Source of the DNA: Streptomyces griseoincarnatus
Lineage (GTDB): Bacteria > Actinomycetota > Actinomycetes > Streptomycetales > Streptomycetaceae
Assembly (NCBI GenBank): GCA_014649575.1
Contig: BMTH01000016.1
Coordinates: forward strand, 1-64,000
Reading direction: 5' to 3'
Length of the DNA: 64,000 nt
In this document: positions 7,773 through 16,321 of the stretch, piece after piece
Layout: every line of letters starts with the position of its first letter
How positions within the stretch are numbered: the stretch's first letter is position 1
The notes under the pieces: generated by a model
Databases searched by the model: none
Told to the model about the DNA's origin: nothing
The model's input: only the letters and a program-made list of their open reading frames with translations
Program-made: the position numbers and the translations under genes

Positions 7773-9419
7773 TCAGCCGAGCCGGCCCGCCAGGGTGCGG
7801 AACTCCGCCCAGGACAGCGTGGGTTCGTCCGCGTCCCACAGCTTCTGGGCGAGGGCCCGCAACGGCATCCGGATGCCGGCCGCGACCTGCTCCTGGGTCT
7901 GGGAGCGGGGCAGGTCGCCCCAGATGGCGAAGGAGCCGCCGAGGATCTGCCGGTCGTACCGGGCGGGGACGGGCTCGGTGCCGCGCAGCACCCGCGGGGT
8001 CCACTGCTCGTAGATGCGCTCGCCGGTCGGGTAGACGAAGGTGAGCGGCTCGCCGAGGACGTAGTAGAGGAACTCGTCGTTGTAGTTGATCACCTCGCGG
8101 CCCTCGGCCAGGTACTCGGCGGGCTTGCGCGCACCGATCTCCTTGCCGGTCCAGTAGGCGACCCGGATGTCCTCGTCGGCCTGGACGGACCCGCCGGAGA
8201 AGAAGCCGTCGTTCCAGGCGCGGGGGACGCGGTCGTGGGCGCGGACGGTGGCGGCGCGGTCGTTGAGCCAGCCGGTGGTGAGGTCCTCGACGGTGGCGCC
8301 GGAGCCGTACTTCTCGCGGGCCGCGGTGGCGAGTCCGGGGAAGGTCGCCTCGGGGTCGGGGACGACGAGGGCCTGGTACTCGTCACCGCCGAGGTGCCAC
8401 CGGTCGCCGGGGAAGAGGCCGGCGTACTCGTCCAGCAGGTCGTCGACGATCCGGGCGGACTCCGGGTTCGCGATGTCGATGGCGCCGCGCACCGCCTCCC
8501 CGTTCGCCGTGCGCAGCTGGAGGTCGGGGTGGGCGTCGATGACGGCGCCGAGGTGGCCGGGCGAGTCGATCTCGGGGACGACGGTGATGTGCCGGCTCTC
8601 CGCGAGCTCGACGATCTTCCGGACCTGCGCCTTGGTGAGGTGGTCCTCGGACACGATCTCCGGATGCGAGTCGGACGCGATGCGGAAGCCCTGGTCGTCG
8701 GAGAAGTGCAGACCGATCTCGTTGTACTTCAGGTCGCCCAGCTCGCGGACGCGGTCCTCGATCCAGCCGGCGTCGTAGTGCTTGCGCGCGATGTCCAGCA
8801 TCATGCCGCGCCGCGGCTTGGCAGGTTCGTCGCGCACCACGCCCTCGGGGGCGGCGCCGGCCCCGCGTATCTCCTGCTTGAGGGTGCGGGTGCCGTAGAA
8901 GACGCCCGCCTCCCCCGGCCCGCTGACGGTGACCCGCCCGCCGCGCACGGTCAGGGCGTACGACTCCGGGTCGGCGCCGGAGTCGCGGTTCAGCTCCAGG
9001 CGCACGTCGCCGGGCCGCTCGTCGTCCTTCTCCCCCGCGTACGTCAGGCCCAGCTCCCTCGCGGTCAGCCGGCCCTCGTCGGCGAGCGCCGGGTCGGACA
9101 CGACCACCCGGTGCCCCGGGACGGGCCGCCAGCCGGGGCCGCGCTCCGCGGTGTGCTCGCGCACGGCGGGTATGGTCCGGGGCGCCTCGGACAGCGGGTA
9201 GCTGCGGGTGGGGCTCGGCGTAGGCGACGGCGAGGAGGGGGCGGCCGCCGGACCGCCGTCGTCGTTCGAGGCCCACAGGCCGAGGCCCACGCCGGAGGCC
9301 ACCACCACCGCCCCCACGGCCACCGCGACGGCGGTGACCCTCCGCCGCCTCGCCGTCGCCTCCGCGCCGGGACCGCGCCTGCGCTGACCGTGCTGCCTGT
9401 GGTGCCTGTGCCGACTCAC
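7773..9419 (-). CDS. GH20 beta-N-acetylhexosaminidase, membrane-anchored
   Basis: 548 residues. A basic His/Arg-rich N-terminus is followed by one membrane segment (VTAVAVAVGAVVVASGVGLG) that should anchor the enzyme outside the cell, then a Ser/Pro/Thr linker. A GH20 N-terminal domain (to about residue 180) precedes the TIM barrel beginning RRGMMLDIARKHY. The catalytic pair is Asp346-Glu347 in WHLGGDEYQ; EIDSPGH and the late Trp-rich strands are also typical. The enzyme removes terminal GlcNAc/GalNAc from chitin oligomers or wall fragments. GTG at 9419 is chosen because TACGTT lies six bases upstream, which fits a leaderless transcript; a GTG at 9458 would add 13 residues. Confidence 0.9.
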   Translation of the reverse strand: MSRHRHHRQHGQRRRGPGAEATARRRRVTAVAVAVGAVVVASGVGLGLWASNDDGGPAAAPSSPSPTPSPTRSYPLSEAPRTIPAVREHTAERGPGWRPVPGHRVVVSDPALADEGRLTARELGLTYAGEKDDERPGDVRLELNRDSGADPESYALTVRGGRVTVSGPGEAGVFYGTRTLKQEIRGAGAAPEGVVRDEPAKPRRGMMLDIARKHYDAGWIEDRVRELGDLKYNEIGLHFSDDQGFRIASDSHPEIVSEDHLTKAQVRKIVELAESRHITVVPEIDSPGHLGAVIDAHPDLQLRTANGEAVRGAIDIANPESARIVDDLLDEYAGLFPGDRWHLGGDEYQALVVPDPEATFPGLATAAREKYGSGATVEDLTTGWLNDRAATVRAHDRVPRAWNDGFFSGGSVQADEDIRVAYWTGKEIGARKPAEYLAEGREVINYNDEFLYYVLGEPLTFVYPTGERIYEQWTPRVLRGTEPVPARYDRQILGGSFAIWGDLPRSQTQEQVAAGIRMPLRALAQKLWDADEPTLSWAEFRTLAGRLG

Positions 9420-9532
9420 CCTGCCAACGTACGACCCGTTCGGGTGAGAAGCGTCCACATGCCGTTCTCAAACTCTGCCGTCCGGGTGAAATGGGGGTAC
9501 CGATCGGACACGTCTCGGACTCACTCGATAAC

Positions 9533-9542
9533 GTGACGTCAC
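9533..9542. promoter_or_regulatory. GTGACGTCAC palindrome
   Basis: A perfect 10-bp palindrome between the divergent hexosaminidase and decarboxylase genes, in a relatively AT-rich stretch. Candidate operator. Confidence 0.3.
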
Positions 9543-9595
9543 AACTCTCACAGCATCCGCCAACGACACTCACGCGACGCCCACGAGGAGCCACG

Positions 9596-10138
9596 CTGCC
9601 TGCGCACCGACTCCCAGAGCTCCCCGGCCGAGTCGCCATACCCGAACAGTCCCGCGGCACGCCCGGAACGCCGCCCCCGCTGAAGTGGTTCAACGACGCT
9701 CCCGGGCCGGACGCCGAACGCGTCCTGCTGTCCTGCCTGCACAGCCCCCGCTGGGCCCGCCTGCTGGCCGGCCACCGCCCCTACCCCGACACGGCGTCCC
9801 TCCTGGCAGCCGCGGACGAGGCGGCGTACGACCTCTCCCCGGAGGAGATCGCCGAATCCCTGGCCTCCGAGCGCCTGCCCTCGCTCCCCGAGGACACCTA
9901 CTCGGCCGCCCACACCGCCCTGAACGCCGCCCACGCGGCCTACGAGGCCAAGTTCGGCCACGTCTTCGTCCTCTGCCTGGACGGCGTCCCCGAGGACGAG
10001 GTCCTCGACCGCGTCCTGGAGAACATCCGGTCACGATTGGCGAACGATCCCGAGGACGAGCACCAGACCACCAGGGACCAACTCCGCCTGCTCGCCAGGG
10101 AGCGCCTGACCAACACCCTCAGGGGCGCGGGGCTGTGA
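9596..10138 (+). CDS. 2-oxo-4-hydroxy-4-carboxy-5-ureidoimidazoline (OHCU) decarboxylase-like
   Basis: About 180 residues. It matches the OHCU decarboxylase (UraD) family, which makes (S)-allantoin after urate oxidation: FNDAPGPDAERVLLSCLHSP, WARLLAGHRPYPD, AAHTALNAAHAAYEAKFGHV and the C-terminal EVLDRVLENIRSRL. The streptomycete branch has LPELPGRVAIPEQ at the N-terminus. That segment is reached from a CTG with GAGGAG five bases upstream, so a CTG start is proposed; no ATG or GTG close by has a ribosome site. The frame is open back to an ATG at 9491 (215 residues). No urate-pathway partners are adjacent. Confidence 0.75.
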   Translation: MPAHRLPELPGRVAIPEQSRGTPGTPPPLKWFNDAPGPDAERVLLSCLHSPRWARLLAGHRPYPDTASLLAAADEAAYDLSPEEIAESLASERLPSLPEDTYSAAHTALNAAHAAYEAKFGHVFVLCLDGVPEDEVLDRVLENIRSRLANDPEDEHQTTRDQLRLLARERLTNTLRGAGL

Positions 10139-10401
10139 CGATGTGCGACTCCGCCGCGTGAGCGCGAGCAGCCCCCACACCGCCGCACCCGGCAAATGAC
10201 CGCAAACACCCCACATCCGTGGCCGCGTCCACACCACAGGCCCCCTTTTCGGGTGCAAGTTTGATCACACCGGCAGGCCCCCCGTAAGCGCCGCAGGCAA
10301 CCGTCGCTACCATGCTGGGGGCCGGTGGACCGTACCCGGCCGGGCCCGACCGACAAGGAAAGCCGGCGCGGCCCCAATCCCCGCTCCCGGAGGAAATTTC
10401 C
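10139..10401. other. Upstream region of the sdh operon
   Basis: About 260 bases that should hold the sdh promoter. A TACCAT at 10308-10313 could be a -10 element. GGAGGAAA at 10389-10396 is the sdhC ribosome site. No riboswitch or hairpin was recognised. Confidence 0.4.
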
Positions 10402-10782
10402 GTGCCGGCTGGAACGCTGTACCGCGGCCGGGAAGGAATGTGGTCCTGGGTGGCTCACCGAGTCACCGGCGTCCTCATCTTCTTCTTCCTGTTCGTTCAC
10501 GTGCTGGACACCGCTCTCGTGCGGGTGTCCCCGCAGGCCTACGACGACGTCGTGGCCACGTACAAGACGCCGATCGTCGCGCTGCTGGAGTACGGCCTCG
10601 TCGCCGCCATCCTCTTCCACGCGCTCAACGGCCTGCGTGTCATCGCCGTCGACTTCTGGATCAAGGGCGCCCGGTACCAGAAGCAGATGCTCTGGACCGT
10701 CGTCGCCGTGTGGATCGTGCTGATGCTCGGGGCGATCTACCCCGTCCTCGGCCACGCCGCTCGTGAACTGTTCGGGAGCTGA
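10402..10782 (+). CDS. sdhC: Succinate dehydrogenase cytochrome b556 subunit SdhC
   Basis: 126 residues from a GTG with GGAGGAAA upstream. Three membrane helices are seen (VTGVLIFFFLFVHVLDTALV; ALLEYGLVAAILFHALNGLR; TVVAVWIVLMLGAIYPVLG). The motif LFHALNGLRVI carries the expected haem-ligand histidine in helix 2. It is one of two membrane anchors of complex II, taking electrons from the SdhB clusters to menaquinone. It is the first gene of sdhCDAB; sdhD starts five bases after its stop. Confidence 0.93.
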   Translation: MPAGTLYRGREGMWSWVAHRVTGVLIFFFLFVHVLDTALVRVSPQAYDDVVATYKTPIVALLEYGLVAAILFHALNGLRVIAVDFWIKGARYQKQMLWTVVAVWIVLMLGAIYPVLGHAARELFGS

Positions 10783-10787
10783 CGCAG

Positions 10788-11270
10788 ATGTCCACGACTG
10801 AAACCTCCGCCTCGGGCGTCGGCCCCGTCGAAGGCGCCTCGCTGTACTCCGTCGACAACCCGGCGCCGGTCATCGAGCCGCCGCGCAAGCGGACCAAGAA
10901 GACCCCGAAGAGCACCCGCGGCAACTTCGAGCTGGCCGCGTGGCTGTTCATGCGCCTGTCCGGTGTCGTCCTGGTCGTGCTGGTCATCGGCCACCTGCTG
11001 ATCCAGCTGGTGCTGGACGGCGGTGTCTCCAAGATCGGCTTCGCCTTCGTGGCGGGCCGCTGGGCGAGCCCCTTCTGGCAGGTCTGGGACCTGGCGATGC
11101 TGTGGCTGGCGATGCTGCACGGCGCCAACGGCCTGCGCACGGTCATCAACGACTACGCCGAGCGGCCGAACACCCGCCTGTGGCTGAAGGGCCTGCTCTA
11201 CACGGCCACGGTGTTCACCATCCTGCTGGGCACGCTGGTGATCTTCACCTTCGACCCGAACATCCGCTAG
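10788..11270 (+). CDS. sdhD: Succinate dehydrogenase hydrophobic membrane anchor SdhD
   Basis: 160 residues. An unusually long basic cytoplasmic N-terminus (about 45 residues, PPRKRTKKTPKSTRG) precedes three membrane helices. MLHGANGLRTVINDY is equivalent to the haem-binding HALNGLR of SdhC. It forms the quinone-reactive membrane domain with SdhC. It lies between sdhC and sdhA on the same strand with a 108-bp gap before sdhA. Confidence 0.92.
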   Translation: MSTTETSASGVGPVEGASLYSVDNPAPVIEPPRKRTKKTPKSTRGNFELAAWLFMRLSGVVLVVLVIGHLLIQLVLDGGVSKIGFAFVAGRWASPFWQVWDLAMLWLAMLHGANGLRTVINDYAERPNTRLWLKGLLYTATVFTILLGTLVIFTFDPNIR

Positions 11271-11378
11271 GCACGGGGCTGCGAGAATCATGCTGCATTT
11301 CCCGGAGGACAACCCCCGGACCCCCGGCGGATGCTCGCACCACCGTCTCCGACAAAGCCCCGCAGTGAGGCGAGATCA

Positions 11379-13133
11379 GTGAAGATCCACAAGTACGACA
11401 CAGTCATCGTCGGCGCCGGTGGCGCCGGTATGCGCGCCGCCATCGAGTCGACGAAGCGCAGCCGCACCGCCGTGCTGACCAAGCTCTACCCCACCCGCTC
11501 CCACACGGGCGCCGCGCAGGGCGGCATGGCCGCCGCGCTGGCCAACGTGGAGGAGGACAACTGGGAGTGGCACACCTTCGACACGGTCAAGGGCGGTGAC
11601 TACCTGGTCGACCAGGACGCCGCCGAGATCCTGGCGAAGGAGGCCATCGACTCCGTCCTCGACCTGGAGAAGATGGGCCTGCCGTTCAACCGCACCCCGA
11701 ACGGCACCATCGACCAGCGCCGCTTCGGCGGCCACTCCCGCAACCACGGCGAGGCCCCGGTCCGCCGGTCCTGCTACGCCGCGGACCGCACCGGCCACAT
11801 GATCCTCCAGACGCTGTACCAGAACTGCGTCAAGGAGGGCGTGGAGTTCTTCAACGAGTTCTACGTCCTGGACCAGCTGATCACCGAGGTCGACGGCGTC
11901 AAGAAGTCGTCCGGCGTCGTGGCGTACGAGCTGGCGACCGGCGAGATCCACGTCTTCCAGGCGAAGTCCGTGATCTACGCGTCCGGCGGCACCGGCAAGT
12001 TCTTCAAGGTGACGTCGAACGCGCACACGCTGACCGGTGACGGCCAGGCCGCCGTGTACCGCCGGGGTCTGCCGCTGGAGGACATGGAGTTCTTCCAGTT
12101 CCACCCGACCGGCATCTGGCGCATGGGCATCCTGCTCACGGAGGGCGCCCGCGGTGAGGGCGGCATCCTGCGCAACAAGGACGGCGAGCGCTTCATGGAG
12201 AAGTACGCGCCCGTCATGAAGGACCTCGCCTCGCGCGACGTCGTCTCCCGCTCCATCTACACGGAGATCCGCGAGGGCCGCGGCTGCGGTCCCGAGGGCG
12301 ACCACGTCTACCTGGACCTCACGCACCTCCCGCCGGAGCAGCTGGACGCCAAGCTGCCCGACATCACGGAGTTCGCGCGGACCTACCTCGGCATCGAGCC
12401 CTACACGGACCCGATCCCGATCCAGCCCACCGCGCACTACGCGATGGGCGGCATCCCCACCAACGTCAAGGGTGAGGTCCTCGCGGACAACACCACGGTC
12501 GTCCCCGGTCTGTACGCGGCCGGCGAGGTGGCCTGCGTGTCGGTGCACGGCGCCAACCGTCTGGGCACCAACTCGCTGCTGGACATCAACGTGTTCGGCA
12601 AGCGGGCCGGCATCGCGGCGGCGGAGTACGCGCAGACCGCGGACTTCGTCGAGCTGCCGGAAAACCCGGAGTCCCTCGTGGTCGGCCAGATCGAGCGGCT
12701 GCGGTCCTCCACCGGCAACGAGCGGGTGGCCGAGCTGCGCCGCGAGCTGCAGGAGACCATGGACGCGAACGTCATGGTGTTCCGCACCGAGCAGACCATC
12801 AAGACGGCGGTCGAGAAGATCGCCGAGCTGCGCGAGCGCTACAAGAACGTCGCCATCCAGGACAAGGGCAAGCGGTTCAACACCGACCTGCTGGAGGCCG
12901 TCGAGCTGGGCAACCTGCTGGACCTGGCCGAGGTCATGGCCGTGTCCGCGCTGGCCCGCAAGGAGTCCCGCGGCGGTCACTACCGCGAGGACTACCCGAA
13001 CCGCGACGACGTCAACTTCATGCGCCACACGATGGCGTACCGCGAGGTCGGCGCCGACGGCACCGAGACCGTCCGTCTGGACTACAAGCCGGTCGTCCAG
13101 ACCCGCTACCAGCCGATGGAGCGTAAGTACTGA
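11379..13133 (+). CDS. sdhA: Succinate dehydrogenase flavoprotein subunit SdhA
   Basis: 584 residues, the usual length. The FAD-binding GxGxxG is VIVGAGGAGMRAAIE at the N-terminus, and the covalent-FAD histidine is His42 in RSHTGAAQGGMA. Substrate-site motifs HGANRLGTNSLLD and PTAHYAMGGIPTN are intact. It oxidises succinate to fumarate on the cytoplasmic side. GTG with GAGGCGAGA upstream is the best start; the frame is open a further 16 codons. Its stop shares a base with the sdhB start (TGATG), indicating translational coupling. Confidence 0.97.
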   Translation: MKIHKYDTVIVGAGGAGMRAAIESTKRSRTAVLTKLYPTRSHTGAAQGGMAAALANVEEDNWEWHTFDTVKGGDYLVDQDAAEILAKEAIDSVLDLEKMGLPFNRTPNGTIDQRRFGGHSRNHGEAPVRRSCYAADRTGHMILQTLYQNCVKEGVEFFNEFYVLDQLITEVDGVKKSSGVVAYELATGEIHVFQAKSVIYASGGTGKFFKVTSNAHTLTGDGQAAVYRRGLPLEDMEFFQFHPTGIWRMGILLTEGARGEGGILRNKDGERFMEKYAPVMKDLASRDVVSRSIYTEIREGRGCGPEGDHVYLDLTHLPPEQLDAKLPDITEFARTYLGIEPYTDPIPIQPTAHYAMGGIPTNVKGEVLADNTTVVPGLYAAGEVACVSVHGANRLGTNSLLDINVFGKRAGIAAAEYAQTADFVELPENPESLVVGQIERLRSSTGNERVAELRRELQETMDANVMVFRTEQTIKTAVEKIAELRERYKNVAIQDKGKRFNTDLLEAVELGNLLDLAEVMAVSALARKESRGGHYREDYPNRDDVNFMRHTMAYREVGADGTETVRLDYKPVVQTRYQPMERKY

Positions 13134-13912
13134 TGGCTACCCCCGTACTGGACAAGGCGGACGCGGCCGGCTCCCCCGAGCCCGGCTTCGCCGACTCCCC
13201 CTACATCACCGTCACCCTGCGGATCCGCCGGTTCAACCCGGAGATCTCCGCGGAGGCGACCTGGGAAGACTTCCAGCTGGAGATCGACCCCAAGGAGCGT
13301 GTCCTCGACGCGCTGCACAAGATCAAGTGGGATCTGGACGGCACCCTGACCTTCCGCCGTTCCTGCGCCCACGGCATCTGCGGCTCCGACGCCATGCGGA
13401 TCAACGGCAAGAACCGCCTGGCGTGCAAGACGCTGATCAAGGACATCAACCCCGAGAAGCCGATCACGGTCGAGGCCATCAAGGGCCTGACGGTCCTCAA
13501 GGACCTGGTCGTGGACATGGAGCCGTTCTTCCAGGCGTACCGGGACGTGATGCCCTTCCTGATCACGAAGGACACCAACGAGCCGACGCGTGAGCGGCTC
13601 CAGTCCGCCGAGGACCGTGAGCGCTTCGACGACACGACCAAGTGCATCCTGTGCGCCGCGTGCACCTCGTCGTGCCCGGTGTTCTGGAACGACGGCCAGT
13701 ACTTCGGCCCGGCCGCGATCGTCAACGCGCACCGCTTCATCTTCGACTCGCGTGACGAGGCCGGCGAGCAGCGCCTGGAGATCCTCAACGACAAGGACGG
13801 CGTGTGGCGTTGCCGCACCACGTTCAACTGCACGGACGCATGCCCGCGCGGTATCGAGGTCACCAAGGCGATCGCCGAGGTGAAGCGCGCGCTCATCACG
13901 CGCCGCTACTGA
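13133..13912 (+). CDS. sdhB: Succinate dehydrogenase iron-sulfur subunit SdhB
   Basis: 259 residues. The [2Fe-2S] ligands are in CAHGICGSDAMRINGK followed by LAC, where an Asp replaces one Cys as in the E. coli subunit. The [4Fe-4S] motif is CILCAACTSSCPVF, and the [3Fe-4S] motif is CRTTFNCTDACPRGI. It relays electrons from SdhA to the quinone site. Last gene of the operon, followed by an 18-bp perfect hairpin. Confidence 0.97.
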   Translation: MATPVLDKADAAGSPEPGFADSPYITVTLRIRRFNPEISAEATWEDFQLEIDPKERVLDALHKIKWDLDGTLTFRRSCAHGICGSDAMRINGKNRLACKTLIKDINPEKPITVEAIKGLTVLKDLVVDMEPFFQAYRDVMPFLITKDTNEPTRERLQSAEDRERFDDTTKCILCAACTSSCPVFWNDGQYFGPAAIVNAHRFIFDSRDEAGEQRLEILNDKDGVWRCRTTFNCTDACPRGIEVTKAIAEVKRALITRRY

Positions 13913-13930
13913 GGCACGGCGCCGTACCAC

Positions 13931-13969
13931 CCCGAGGGCCCGTCTCCGATCCGGAGACGGGCCCTCGGG
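13931..13969 (+). terminator. Strong terminator of the sdh operon
   Basis: A perfect 18-bp stem (13931-13948 with 13952-13969) with a three-base loop, beginning 18 bases after the sdhB stop. Confidence 0.9.
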
Positions 13970-14235
13970 CGTTCGCGGTGACCGCGTGCGGGCGCCACTG
14001 CCCGCGTGTAGTGCGTCCGCACCAGGCCGTGCGCCCGTCCGGTGCCCGTGCACCAGAGGGGACGGCACCGCGGGACGATGCCCGGCCGGCGGCGGGACCG
14101 GAGGGTGGGAACCATGCGATCCGGTCCGTGCCTGACACGCTCCCCCGCCCCCGGCGCCTTCGCGCTCCGGTGGCCGCCCCCTATCCTGGGCCGCGTGCTG
14201 CCAGGTCCGGACGTCGCGGGTGAGGCACCGGTCCG
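13970..14235. other. Intergenic region before histidine kinase
   Basis: About 265 bases. TATCCT at 14182-14187 is a plausible -10 element, with the likely transcript start near 14195 and a leader of about 40 bases before the kinase. Nothing else was recognised. Confidence 0.4.
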
Positions 14236-15492
14236 GTGCGTCCCGGCGCGGCTCCCGGCGGGCCCGCGGTGAACCCGGTGGTGACGCGTACCGGCACCCG
14301 CCGGTGGCGGGAAGGGGCGGTCGTCGCGGCCGCGTTCGTGGTCTGTCTGCTCGGGGGGACCGTGCGGGTCGAGGACACGCTCACCGCGCCGCCGCCGGCC
14401 TCCTGGCTGCTCGCGCTGGTGTCCTGCGCCGTGCTGCCCGCGCGGCACCGGCGTCCCCTGGCTGTGCTGGCCTTCACCACCGCGGCCGGTGTCGCCGCCC
14501 AGCCTCTCGGCCTGTTGCTGAGTCCGCTCGTGATCGCACCCGCCCTCGTCGCCGCCTACGCCTGCACGCTGCACGTGCCCGGCGAACGGCGTGCGGCGGG
14601 CGCCGTGACGCTGGCAGCCGTGACGCTGCTGGCCGGGTCCGGTCCGCTGGCCGCCGACCTCTCCTGGCGGGACGCGAGCCGGATGGGGACGGTGGTGGCG
14701 GCGCCGCTGCTGGCGGGGCTGATCGGGCACGCGGTGCGGACCCGGCGGGCGTATCTCGCGGCCGTGGAGGAGCGGGCGCGGCGGGCCGAGGAGAGCAGGG
14801 AGTTGGAGGCGCGGCGGCGGGTCGCGGAGGAGCGGGTGCGGATCGCCCGTGAGCTGCACGACCTGGTGGCGCACCAGATCACGCTGGCCAACGCGCAGGC
14901 CACGGTCGCCGCCCACTTCTTCGACAGCCGCCCGGAGCAGACCCGCGTGAGCCTGCGCGAACTCGTCGAGACCACCGGGCACGCCCTGGACGAACTGCGC
15001 GCCACGGTCGGGTTGTTGCGGCAGACCGGGGACACGGCCGCGCCCGACGGGCCCGCGCCCGGGCTGGACCGGCTGCCGGACCTGCTGGAGTCCTTCCGGC
15101 GGGCCGGGCTGGAGGTGTCGGTGCGTGAGGAGGGCGCGGCGCGGGCGCTGCCGCCGGGCGTGGACCTCACGGCGTACCGGATCGTGCAGGAGGCTCTGAC
15201 CAACGTGACCAAGCACGCGGCGGGCCGTGGCGCCCGGGTGGGACTCGACTGGGGCGGCGGGCGGCTCACCGTCACCGTCTCCGACGACGGGGGCGCTGCG
15301 GCCGGGCCGCCCGCCCTGTCGGACCGGCCGCCCGGGTACGGGCTGATCGGCATGCGGGAGCGCGCCGCCGCGGTGGGCGGGGAGCTGACGGCGGGCCCGC
15401 GCCCGGAGGGGGGCTTCCTGGTGACCGCCCGGCTGCCCCTGCCGCCCGTACGGGAACCGGCGACGACCGACGAGGAAGGACGGACCGCATGA
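14236..15492 (+). CDS. Sensor histidine kinase, NarL-type system (HisKA_3)
   Basis: 418 residues. Four to five membrane helices fill the first 170 residues with almost no extracytoplasmic domain. A coiled linker follows, then the dimerisation box ERVRIARELHDLVAHQ with phospho-acceptor His208. The ATPase domain has EALTNVTKHA (N box), VSDDGG and YGLIGMRERAAAVGG. This is the DesK/NarX-like architecture of streptomycete kinases that pair with LuxR-type regulators. GTG at 14236 has GTGAGG nine bases upstream; a GTG at 14269 is the alternative. The stop overlaps the ATG of a 47-codon ORF, which in turn overlaps the response regulator start. Confidence 0.9.
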   Translation: MRPGAAPGGPAVNPVVTRTGTRRWREGAVVAAAFVVCLLGGTVRVEDTLTAPPPASWLLALVSCAVLPARHRRPLAVLAFTTAAGVAAQPLGLLLSPLVIAPALVAAYACTLHVPGERRAAGAVTLAAVTLLAGSGPLAADLSWRDASRMGTVVAAPLLAGLIGHAVRTRRAYLAAVEERARRAEESRELEARRRVAEERVRIARELHDLVAHQITLANAQATVAAHFFDSRPEQTRVSLRELVETTGHALDELRATVGLLRQTGDTAAPDGPAPGLDRLPDLLESFRRAGLEVSVREEGAARALPPGVDLTAYRIVQEALTNVTKHAAGRGARVGLDWGGGRLTVTVSDDGGAAAGPPALSDRPPGYGLIGMRERAAAVGGELTAGPRPEGGFLVTARLPLPPVREPATTDEEGRTA

Positions 15493-15632
15493 CGCCGGCA
15501 GTGCCGCCCGCCGACGGCCGGGGGGCGGTGCGGCCGGCCCGCGCACCGCGGCCGCACGGGCACCTCCTGCCCCTACGCGACCCGGCGGCGGACGGTGAGA
15601 CGACCGCTGCGGACGAAGGACGGACCGCATGA
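15489..15632 (+). CDS. 47-residue ORF coupled between kinase and response regulator
   Basis: An ATG overlaps the kinase stop (ATGA) and the stop overlaps the regulator ATG (ATGA), so the frame bridges the two genes exactly. It starts MTPAVPPADGR, alignable with the regulator start MTLRVLLADDQ, and ends ADEGRTA, alignable with the kinase end DEEGRTA. The DNA on both sides of each junction (gaaggacggaccgcatgacg) is repeated 140 bp apart. It looks like a tandem duplication of the kinase-end/regulator-start junction that has diverged while keeping an open, coupled frame. Whether a peptide is made is unknown; the composition (Pro/Arg/Ala) suggests no fold. Confidence 0.45.
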   Translation: MTPAVPPADGRGAVRPARAPRPHGHLLPLRDPAADGETTAADEGRTA

Positions 15633-16321
15633 CGCTGAGAGTGCTGCTCGCCGACGACCAGGCGCTGCTGCGCGGCGCGTTCCGGCTGCTGCTGGAGAGC
15701 ACCGAGGACATCACCGTGGTGGGCGAGGCCGGCGACGGCCGGGAGGCGGTGCGGCTGACCCGCGAACTGCGCCCGGACGTCGTGGTGATGGACATCCGCA
15801 TGCCGGAGGCGGACGGTCTCGCCGCCACCACGGAGATCTGCGCGGACCCGGACCTGCGGGCCACCCGCGTGCTGATCCTCACCACGTACGAGACGGACGA
15901 GAACGTGGCGCGGGCGCTGCGCGCGGGCGCCGCCGGCTTCGTGGGGAAGGGCATCGGCGCCGAGGACCTGGCGGACGCGGTGCGGACGGTCGCCGAGGGC
16001 GAGACGCTGCTGTCCCCGGCCGCGACCCGCTCCCTGGTAGCCCGGTTCCTGGCCGCGCCGGCCGGCACCCCGTCGCAGGACGCCGGCCGGCTGGCCGTGC
16101 TCACCCCGCGCGAGCGCGAGATGGTGGCGCTGGTGGCGACCGGCCTGTCCAACCAGGAGATCGCCGAGCGGATGGTCCTCAGCCCGTTCACCGTGCGCGC
16201 CCATGTGCAGCGCGCGATGACGAAGCTGGAGGCCCGCGACCGCGCGCAGCTCGTCGTCATCGCCTACCGGACCGGCCTGGCGCGGGTCACCCCGGAGGAC
16301 GAGGCCGGACGCCCCTCGTAG
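15629..16321 (+). CDS. LuxR/NarL-family response regulator
   Basis: 230 residues. The receiver domain has acidic pocket ADD, phospho-acceptor Asp55 (VVVMDIRMPEADG), a Thr in LILTTYE and Lys in GFVGKGI. The C-terminal LuxR helix-turn-helix reads LTPREREMVALVATGLSNQE, then IAERMVLSPFTVRAHVQRAM. It is the cognate regulator of the kinase just upstream. Its last 58 bases overlap the 3' end of the convergent FAD monooxygenase gene. Confidence 0.93.
   Translation: MTLRVLLADDQALLRGAFRLLLESTEDITVVGEAGDGREAVRLTRELRPDVVVMDIRMPEADGLAATTEICADPDLRATRVLILTTYETDENVARALRAGAAGFVGKGIGAEDLADAVRTVAEGETLLSPAATRSLVARFLAAPAGTPSQDAGRLAVLTPREREMVALVATGLSNQEIAERMVLSPFTVRAHVQRAMTKLEARDRAQLVVIAYRTGLARVTPEDEAGRPS

Noticed and set aside
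14195..14272. Leaderless 25-codon ORF overlapping the histidine kinase start
   Set aside because: Its GTG lies at the predicted transcript start, but there is no sign of selection on the codons; recorded as the kinase leader instead.
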